From Polytrichum commune (Eukaryota; Streptophyta; Polytrichopsida; Polytrichales; Polytrichaceae), in assembly GCA_950295325.1 (NCBI GenBank), contig OX485807.1:2606501-2670500 (forward strand): a stretch of 64,000 nucleotides of DNA, in the 5' to 3' direction. Below, piece after piece: positions 57,301-64,000 of the stretch. Under the pieces are notes generated by a model that was not told the DNA's origin, did not search any database, and saw only the letters and a program-made list of their open reading frames with translations. The position numbers and the translations under genes were made by a program. Each line of letters opens with the position of its first letter. Positions within the stretch are counted from its first letter, which is position 1.

Positions 57301-59348
57301 AAATTGTATGTACAACATTACCTCGTGGGGATCCGTGTCGGTTTTCTTAGTCCTTTTGTTCCCCTTCAACTTCAAAACCGAGGCGTGCTCCTTGACCAGA
57401 CTGCGCATGGAGGCTCCGTTGATGTTGTAGTCGACCTTTAACAATTGCCATTGCGGCCAGTTGATGTCGCCGTCGACTTCAAAGATTTTGTACTCTGGTG
57501 CGAGTACGCTCAATTCTCTCATGGCAGCAGTCTTCAGCTTCCGGTGGTCACACCACTCCTTGATAGAGTACGTGTCGGGCTTGTGCTTTGGCCTCTTCAA
57601 AAAGATCTTGGGATAGGGAAGGTTTCTTCCCACGGTGTTCCCAAGAACATGAATCGCACACCTCTTCAGCTCTGACTCCGTCAATCCCTGGAGGTGTCTA
57701 AAGAACTCCCTCAGTAGTGGGGACGCCTCACCGGTTTTTTCCGTGCTGTACTTCTCCTCGGTGTCGGGATTGACCAAATCGCCCGAGCTGTGTGCATCAA
57801 AAAACTGTGTCCACAAGTCCCAGGTGTCCCTGTTGCAGTAGATCAGTCTGAGCTCACCCTTCAGCTCAAGCACTGACTTGGTGGTGGTGGACTTCATATC
57901 GATGGAAGAGAACTTGTCTACCATCGCGTCGCAAAATGCCTGCACAAAACAAGATGTCAGTGTTGCACATAATACGAACGCACGTTCGTAAATTGAGTAT
58001 GTAACTGAAGTTTTCATGAATCTAACACTTTACGAACGTTCGTTCGTAAACTCACCTTCCATTGGGGAGACTGGTTCTTGGCGTTCTCCCTTTCCTTTGG
58101 TGGGCATCCGTGTGCCACCCAGACGTCTCTGGCAGCCACTATGTTAGCCGCCCACGAAGCCTCGAACGCCTTGATTTTGTTCCCCGAGTTCAGGAAGGTT
58201 GAAATCTTGCGCAGCTTGTCCCAATCGTCCGACCAGACCAAGAACGCCTTCCAGTATCGCAGGTCAGCCTTCAGCTCGTGCTGGAAGTTGTCGTCCTTGA
58301 GGATCTGTTGCGACGCCTCCAAGCTGTGTTGACCATCTATAATCCAGAATTCTCCATTCTGGATTCGCGGCCAATCCACCTCTGTCGGTCGGGATGTCAG
58401 CCCCTTGGGCATGACGCAGACTGTCTGTCTATCCCACTTGACGTTATTCATGAGGTTGTTTATCTGCCACTTCACCCCACCGCTCTCGCGAGACCTTACC
58501 ACCCACTTGTTGGGTGACTTTTCGCACTTGAAGCAGTCCACGTTGAACGTGAAGTGGCGCCCCATGGGCCAGCAATCCTTCGAGTAATTATTGAAATCTC
58601 GTAGGATCTTCGTTGCCTTCACCGCATCTGGATTCTCACCCTTCTTTAAAGGGGTTGGCATCACGGGAGGAGAGCTCACCTCAGCGCCCTCTGTTACCCC
58701 AGACCTCTCCATTTCGTCCCGGGACCTCTTCGATGGCGTGGAATGTCGGTTGGGACCCTCCGTCACCCTGCTCGCGGAAGGCACCGGCTTGGGTGCACTT
58801 CTCGATCCTCCTGCCCCGGATGCGGATGGTTTCCGTGGGCTCTTCTTCTTCTTGTTGGCTTCCGCGACCGCGCTATTGTACTTGGAGATATTCAAGGAGA
58901 GCGCGGCCAACTTCCTTGCTGTCCAGTACGAGCTCAGGGCGTACTTCGTGAAGAGGTCCTTGAGGAAGTGTTTGGCATCAGCCACTACGTTATTTTCCGC
59001 GTATGTGTAGGAGAAACTATGTCTCCTGTACTCTAACAATAGGTTAATGTGATCCTTCTTGTTTTTCATGTCTAGAATCACATAATCTCCTTGTGCCTCA
59101 ATTGATTCTACTTCCCAAGTCTTCATCTGCACCCATTGCTCTGGCTGGTCCGGCGTCGTTTCCAGCTCGTATGTGAAGCGAAGACAGAAAAGACCGTCTG
59201 ATGTCTTCTCTGGCAGTGCCGTCCATTCCCCTATGAAGTCCTCTTTGGGGACATAATTATCGTTTCCGTTGGGGTCGGACACTGACTCTGGTAGTTGATC
59301 TATCTGCACTGCGAACATCTCAATGGCGCTTCTGCTCGGTCTGGCCAT
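53596..59348 (-). CDS. Large element gene, copy 2: ParB-like / MTase-like / disordered / FCP1-like
   Basis: Exons A 58056-59348 (431 codons), B 56614-57939 (442), C 54987-56390 (468), D 53596-54363 (255 plus stop), together about 1596 residues without an internal stop, so this copy looks intact. All introns are phase 0 with GTGAGT, GTAAGT and GTAACT donors. The ATG at 59348 abuts an acceptor (GTGCTCTGCAG), and a strong donor (GTGAGTAC) at 60290 suggests a 942-bp untranslated intron. Amino-acid similarity to copy 1 is clear in A, B and D and low in C, as expected for selection on folded parts. Twenty palindromes of the TTACGAACG family lie in its introns and exon C. Confidence 0.75.
54497..54648. 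repeat. Four variant palindromes, copy-2 family, intron C/D
   Basis: Sites at 54497-54516, 54546-54565, 54582-54601 and 54629-54648. Their right arms are CGTTCGTGA or CGTTCGCGA rather than CGTTCGTAA, so they form a local subgroup with one to three arm changes; centres AG, CT, CT, AG. Confidence 0.85.
54938..55015. repeat. Two palindromes, copy-2 family, at the exon C donor
   Basis: 54938-54957 is perfect (centre CG) and 29 bp inside the intron. 54996-55015 (one arm change, centre CG) is inside exon C and ends 9 bp before the exon edge at 54987. Together they bracket the 5' splice site. Confidence 0.9.
54987..56390 (-). CDS. Exon C copy 2: disordered region with SIM-like motif and coiled coil
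   Basis: 468 codons. MMGLVVNTFVDAIDEEDFKF continues the methyltransferase-like fold (acidic residue after the strand, as in motif II). Then come Pro-rich sequence, GAIIEVSDEDEGDMDIM (SUMO-interaction-like), a Glu/Ala coiled coil (LNAKLEAKMKEEMAAAQEESAKHLARLQEQLRESAA) and a Pro/Gly tail. Two palindromes are in frame: 55384-55403 (RTRVRES) and 54996-55015, just before the donor (ITNARSLTKE). Confidence 0.6.
55384..55403. repeat. Palindrome, copy-2 family, inside coding exon C
   Basis: One arm change, centre CG. It is in frame in exon C and encodes RTRVRES-type residues. Confidence 0.9.
56420..56593. repeat. Three palindromes, copy-2 family, intron B/C
   Basis: Sites at 56420-56439, 56497-56516 and 56574-56593, exactly 77 bp apart, with similar linkers (AAACATCAA-GCGT), so a tandem duplication spread them. 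The outer two are 29 bp from the acceptor and 20 bp from the donor of the 223-bp intron. Confidence 0.9.
56614..57939 (-). CDS. Exon B copy 2: degenerate beta-class DNA methyltransferase-like domain
   Basis: 442 codons. It is colinear with exon B of copy 1: KFSSID, LKGEL-LI, EFFRHLQGLTESEL, then FALIDFRGIPG (position of catalytic motif IV), PHVWLWIVEQEKLSVVTELYEQ, and LRMEFYVSILQSLVISGETVYNVCGGSKFMYAAM (helix plus motif I). DFRG replaces DPPY, as DFRN does in copy 1, so loss of catalysis predates the split of the copies, while the fold was retained. Confidence 0.5.
57972..58049. repeat. Two palindromes, copy-2 family, intron A/B
   Basis: 57972-57991 (centre CA) is 32 bp from the acceptor. 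58030-58049 (perfect, centre TT) begins right after GTGAGT of the donor. The intron is only 116 bp. Confidence 0.9.
58056..59348 (-). CDS. Exon A copy 2: ParB-like domain
   Basis: 431 codons, uninterrupted. The N-terminal part (MKTWEVESIEAQGDYVILD) is shared with copy 1, followed by a Lys/Ser-rich linker (KKKKSPRKPSASG). The ParB-like block FWIIDGQHSLEASQQI has DGQHS at residues 338-342, then YWKAFLVWSDDWDKLRKISTFLN and the conserved end CPPKERENAK. Cysteines in VDCFKCEKSPNKWV are specific to this copy. Exact replacement of Arg by Ser in DG-H-R occurs in both copies. Confidence 0.65.
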
Positions 59349-59379
59349 CTGCAGAGCACATAAACATTTAGTATTGTGT

Positions 59380-59945
59380 TTACGAACGAGCGTTCGTAAT
59401 TGACAAAGCAAATCATATACACTAATCATTGAACTCTGGCTATGGATACCCGTGAGAAGTTGTAATGATGTCTTCGCTGATTTCATTTACGAACGATCGT
59501 TCGTAAAGAATGTGGTTGCTAAGGTGTATTTGACACAAGTTTACGAACGTGCGTTCGTATTGTTTCTAAACAAGTCCACGAGTTGTCCAGGGTTATCTAA
59601 TTTCCACGAGGGTTGTTCGAATTTCCATGAGCATCTTCTAAATAGGTGAATTAATACTTTAGTTCTTATTTACGAACGTGCGTTCGTAAATAATGCTACT
59701 TGGAAATGCAGACAATTACCATGAAGGGTTTGGTATATTGTTATAGTTTGTGATTACGAACGTTCGTTCGTATTTTTGTATGTGTAATTGGATTTGAGGA
59801 TTTTCTGATGTACAGGGTATAGACGAATATACGAACGTGCGTTCGTAAAAATGGAGGGTGAGGTGCGTATTTACGAACGCACATTCGTATATGTTTGTGG
59901 GGTAAGGCATGTATTCACGCCACATTTACGAACGAACGTTCGTAA
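59380..59945. repeat. Eight palindromes, copy-2 family, 5' untranslated intron
   Basis: Sites start at 59380, 59487, 59541, 59670, 59754, 59829, 59871 and 59926; centres AG, AT, TG, TG, TT, TG, CA, AA. Most arms are perfect. The last is extended to a longer perfect palindrome by the flanking CACATT/AATGTG. The first is 31 bp from the acceptor that precedes the ATG. Confidence 0.9.
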
Positions 59946-60290
59946 ATGTGGTCATCTGGGATTAGGAAATGGTATATTTATTTATGTACATATATATCCG
60001 TACATATACGTATACATATACGTATACATACGTATGAATGTTGGTATGAATGTTGCAATCTGCCATTGTTCATGATCCTGCAACTCGTGATCAGATTGAT
60101 GAAACACAAGTGAAAAATGGAATCAGAACAAAATTGCGAGTCAGTGATTGATAGTTCAGAATGAAGAGGAAAGTGTTATTTCATACAAAACATGACATAC
60201 CTCATAATGCAGAAAACAAATCACAAGGAATTCATCAAACAACAATTTCAGATTGTGAAGGAGTGATTTGTAAAGGAAACCTGTACTCAC

Positions 60291-60690
60291 ATTGAATTGT
60301 TGCACACAAATCCTCCTGCCTTCACTTTGTCACACTCTCAATCCTTCACAACTTATATGCAAATCCTACACAAACCCTGATGTACACAACTCACAAGCTT
60401 CACAAAACTCAAGCTTTCTGAAGCTCTCAAGCTCTCAAGCTCTCAAGCTTTCTGAAACTCTCAAGCTCTCAACCTCAAACTCAAGCTCTCAAGCTTTCTA
60501 AAACTCAAGCTCTCAAGCTTTCTAAAACTCTAAACCTCTCAAGCTTTCTAAAACTCTCTACCTCTCAATCTTTCTAAAACTCAAGCTCTCAAGCTTTCTA
60601 AAACTCTAAACCTCTCAAGCTTTCTATAACTCTCAACCTCTCAACCTTTCCTACTCTCAAGCTTTCCTATTCTCAAGGTTCTGACAACAC
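60291..60690 (-). promoter_or_regulatory. Proposed 5' untranslated exon and promoter, copy 2
   Basis: A good donor (GTGAGTAC at 60290) ends a proposed non-coding exon. The exon consists largely of tandem TTAGAAAGCTTGAGAG-type units on the minus strand (60400-60670), the counterpart of the TTGAGAG repeats upstream of copy 1. No start site was identified. Confidence 0.4.
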
Positions 60691-61690
60691 AACAAAACAA
60701 CATTCACAATGAGGCTCTAAAATTGGCAAGGGCTTCGCCGCACCTAAGAGCTCCTCTCCTCCTCTGCTCCAAATGACAAATGAGGAGGAGAGAGAGGGGC
60801 GCGGGGAGGTAGCCGGCGCCGCTAGGGTTTCCAAGCGGCGGCCACGTGGCTAGTGGCCACTGGCGAGGGCTGGGATGGGGGAGGGGGATGGTGTCGCGCA
60901 CCTCTCCATGAGGAGTGCCCGAAACACCATGGGCACAAGGGGGACCCCGGAGTGACACCCGGGACTTGTGGCGCCGTTGGTGAGAGGGCCCAAGTTATCC
61001 TAGTGTGGGTGAGGGCCCCAGGCGTTGGGAACGCCTCCCACCCACGGAGACTAGGAGGCACAAGGGTAAGGCCATGAGCTATGCGTAGCTCATGGCGTGG
61101 TGATTCTAGGAAGCTCAAGATCACCTCAAGCGGAGGTGTGAGCTAGGAGTTATGGCCACTTGAGTGGGGCGCTGTCCCGGGACAGCGCCCTGGTACAGCA
61201 GTGCCTGGGAGTGATTCCCGGGACTGCCAAGGTTCAAACAGGCATAATGTCGTCAATACTTGCCTGAATGGGGCAAGTGAGGCGTCCATCGGCATCTATG
61301 TGAAGCGTAGATGAAGATGGAGTGGTCGCTTGTTAGTATGAGACATCATACAAGGATGTTATGATGGTCTGAAGCTGCTGGGGGCTTCTAGGCCCAGCGG
61401 CTAAGGGAAAGTGTCCACTCGGCCCCAACTCTTGGTGGAGAGACAAGAGGTTTGTTGACGGTGGGGTAGGGGCCCCGCGTGAAGTCCTAGAGGCTTATAT
61501 GGGTGAGGTGGTGTGGCCTCACCCACCCGGAAGTCCACATTGGGGAAATGGGTTACCGATTAAGGGGTGAGTCCCGAAAGCAAAGTAGGAGGGTTGGTTC
61601 CCTCCTATGAACTATTGGTCCGGGGTAAGAGGAGCTATCCATTAGCATGGCGGAATGCGAAGGGTTAGCGCTCGTAACCTTTGCTAGAAA
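60691..61690. other. GC-rich hairpin-rich block, no coding gene seen
   Basis: The block has much higher GC than its surroundings. A perfect 24-bp palindrome lies at 61167-61190 (arms GGGCGCTGTCCC), an 11-bp stem at 61071-61096 (GCCATGAGCTA with a 4-base loop), and further inverted repeats at about 60830-60860 (GTGGCTAGTGGCCAC) and 61595-61605. The only frames are short and Pro/Gly-rich. It could be a structured RNA, the 5' end of large element copy 2, or a SINE-like or organelle-derived insertion; no family could be assigned. Confidence 0.45.
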
Positions 61691-61734
61691 CGAAAATTGG
61701 CAAGATTATTAAGGGACCTAGCAAGGGTTGCGAC

Positions 61735-62005
61735 AGATGGGGATGTGGGATGGGGATGTGGGATGGGGATGTGGGATGGGGAGGGGGAGGGGGATGGGGA
61801 TGTGGGATGGGGATGGGGATGGGGATGGGGATGTGGGATGGGGATGGGGATGGGGAATGGGAATGGGGAGGGGATGAGGATGGGAGGGGATGGGGAGGGG
61901 ATGGGAGGGGATGGGGAGGGGATGGGAAGGGGAGGGGATGGGGAGGGGATGGGATGAGGATGGGATGGGAGAAGGGGAGGGGGAGGGGATGGGGATGAGG
62001 GGATA
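61735..62005. repeat. GGGGAT minisatellite
   Basis: About 270 bp of GGGGATGTGGGAT, GGGGAT and GGGAGGGGAT units, guanines all on the plus strand. It has strong potential for G-quadruplexes. It is unlike the plant telomere unit. Confidence 0.9.
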
Positions 62006-62413
62006 CCATGGGGACATGGAGGGATGAGGGTTCAGGAAAAATGAAATAGGAGATGGGAGGAGCTTAGTTTAGGGACATAAATTTGACTTTCCGTATCCCC
62101 TTAGTACCTCGACATATGGATTCCTTGTAAACATATTTTAGAAAAGTATGTTCAGATAATTTGTATTTAACAATTCATGTCATTTAGTAGGTTTTCGATG
62201 AAGAATCCACCCCCAAGATGCAAATGTCGTTTTCATGAACGAGACATCTTTAAAGTTCTTCAATGGTTCCTCAAATAAATATTACATATATAAATGACTC
62301 AATTTAAATTGTGGAGAGGGGCTATCTGATTCTCCACAAGAGGTGGATGAAAATTCAATTTTCAATACGATGTCATTAATTTCATGAGGTGTTAGCTTGA
62401 ACCACCCTTAATA

Positions 62414-62737
62414 TGATATTTAGTGTTAGATACTCTAAATACAAACGTATAGTACACTAAATATCACTAACCCTATGAAGGTAACTACTATTCATTGCGA
62501 ACTCAAACACTTAATGTCAACTATAATGGTAATATGTGGATGTCGCATGCACAAATTTTGTGTAAGGAAATTAATATGGAAAAAACAATTAACAATGATA
62601 AAAGCATAAAGGACATGGTAGTAGGAAATGTGGTGGCCCATTTAATATGTCCAACACTAATTATCAAAGAATTGAAATTTAGTGTTGACCATGATAGCGT
62701 AACAACACTATATTATACAATCAAACACTAAATATCA
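62414..62737. mobile_element. MITE-like element with 14-bp perfect inverted ends
   Basis: TGATATTTAGTGTT at 62414-62427 is matched by its complement at 62724-62737 (324 bp in all). The same motif recurs inside (62454-62465), allowing a second hairpin. AT-rich and non-coding apart from one short frame. No target duplication could be fixed. Confidence 0.55.
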
Positions 62738-64000
62738 TATTTAGTGTAGTGTATTTTAGCCATGTGGTCGCATGTTTTGCTAGTAGTATCAATTGATAGT
62801 ATGAGCTTCCCATAAATTAAGTTAGTGCGATATGGATTATTTAGGAGTCGATATTGTTTGTGTATATAATGCATTGAAGTAACGATCTAAACCCTAAGCC
62901 CGCAAACTACATAGACAACTCTTTCACAAACTCTATACCCAAACCCCAAACCCCAAACCCCAAACCCTAAACCCTACATCTTTTTATCTTACCAACCTTT
63001 CTTATATATGGCCATGTTGTGGTCGCATCATGTCAAAATGGTCTACCAATGTTGGTTCGATTGGAAATTGCTTTATTTGGGTCATAGCAACTATAATAAT
63101 CTAGACTCATGCCAATAATTGTCATTTTGATATAAAACATTGGTTTAGGGGGTGAAGAGTGAATTTTGAAATGCTAGCCCTTTCACCTTAATAGTTTTGA
63201 GTGCAATTTGATCACACAATACACACTTAGTCTTATTATAACATAAATGGTATAAGACTTCAAATTAAATCAACAGTTAAGCTATGGTCATGCACATACT
63301 TCTTGTTGCAAATAATACAAATATATAATTGTAAGTGCATACTATTGTATGCACCATTCCAAATTCGTTATCCATTTCCACACCATGGTGGACCTAAAGT
63401 GAATTTCCAATAGGACGTCAAGTCATTTAATTAGGTGTCAACTTGAACTAACGATCGAATACTAGTGCATTAAACTTTAATTTTCACCAATGATGAATTG
63501 TAACAATGATTCATATTAATATGGGCCGATGTTTGGTGAGCCTCCAGTTCCAAATGTCCTCAATCTACCTAGCACAAGCCATTATGGATTAAGCGACTTT
63601 TTATTGGTATTCATGCACTTGGTGACCATATTACAAGCATTTTTTTTATGTGAATCATATGATACCTACAATTTTAGGGGATTCCACAATATGTTCTTAG
63701 CCACTCTTACCTCATTGTGTGTGTGAATATATATATCACTTAGACCTTCATCAATTCACTTGGACTTCACACCTTAGTCGCAAATAATTTAATACTCAAT
63801 GTTAACCCATCAACCTATATATATATAATATAATAACCCATATATAAAATAGTAAAATAGTAAAATAGTAAAATATACATATAAATATAGACATATAGAC
63901 ATATTTTCGTGCGACCTTGGTAACAACTAAGGTGTGCGACGGATTTATAGATTTACAATATGTTGCGTGCACGCAAGACATGTTCCATACATAATGCTAT
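62738..64000. other. Gene-free AT-rich end of the window with telomere-like run
   Basis: 62938-62976 has four CCCCAAA-type units followed by two CCCTAAA units, a mixed variant/canonical plant telomere run. 63845-63875 has a repeated AAAATAGT unit. No gene is supported. Confidence 0.5.

Noticed and set aside
61071-61096. Group II intron or Rho-independent terminator
   Set aside because: No domain V/VI consensus or GTGYG start could be found, and bacterial-type terminators are not expected here.
61665-62017. Overlapping Gly- or Pro-rich ORFs in both strands
   Set aside because: Pure translation of the GGGGAT minisatellite.
62704-62714. AACACTATATT as a further element terminus
   Set aside because: Only 11 bp match, without the GAGAC boxes, and it lies inside the MITE-like element at 62414-62737.
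63529-63726. 65-residue plus-strand ORF
   Set aside because: Short, no motif, AT-rich surroundings.

Overview
The window looks like transposon-rich nuclear DNA of a land plant. Three things support this: a many-exon leucine-rich-repeat receptor kinase gene, short interstitial plant-type telomere runs (TTTAGGG), and plant-type Ty1/Copia, Ty3/Gypsy, hAT-like, SINE and MITE relics. The species cannot be told from the sequence; a seed-free plant (fern, lycophyte or bryophyte) is a guess. There are no bacterial operons, rRNA genes or CRISPR arrays.

Layout. 1-1318: the 3' part of an element with one partial ORF, ending in a conserved terminus motif. 1319-8400: a dispersed repeat (R1), a broken hAT-like transposase and a broken Copia polyprotein. 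8400-18614 (minus): one receptor kinase gene, apparently intact, with a SINE in an intron. 19020-21700: second copies of R1 and of the hAT-like pseudogene, so the kinase gene lies between direct repeats. 22000-23600: further degenerate transposase pieces. 23615-about 32200: large element copy 1 (minus). 33091-35361: another element terminus and gene-poor AT-rich DNA. 35362-45302: two near-identical copies of a 2.84-kb repeat (X) around a Gypsy-type gag-protease region; the second X is split by a 1442-bp solo LTR with a CCTGT target duplication. 45300-51780: Copia, CTCAAA-rich repeats, MITE and SWIM zinc-finger relics. 52096-about 60700: large element copy 2 (minus). 60700-64000: a GC-rich hairpin-rich block, a GGGGAT minisatellite, a MITE and AT-rich DNA.

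The main discovery is the pair of large elements. Each encodes the same gene with the same intron positions, all phase 0: (A) a ParB-like DGQHS domain; (B and start of C) a domain with the layout of a beta-class DNA methyltransferase whose catalytic motif looks lost; (C) a disordered region with a SUMO-interaction-like motif; (D) an FCP1/NIF-type HAD phosphatase-like domain with DxN in place of DxD. A two-exon unit E follows and may be an alternative 3' end. The predicted proteins are about 1652 and 1596 residues; copy 1 has an in-frame TAG in exon A.

Each copy carries its own family of 20-bp palindromes of the same 9-2-9 geometry: TTTGGGTCG-NN-CGACCCAAA in copy 1 (about 15 sites) and TTACGAACG-NN-CGTTCGTAA in copy 2 (20 sites). 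The sites lie in every intron of the A-D gene, usually close to the splice sites, and in the disordered exon C, but not in exons A, B, D or E. A degenerate third family follows the ORF at the left edge of the window. All three elements, plus a relic at 33091, share the 3' terminus motif AACACTATATTCG. The simplest reading is an undescribed mobile or selfish element family in which a ParB/methyltransferase-derived protein and element-specific palindromes have diversified together. This is inference.
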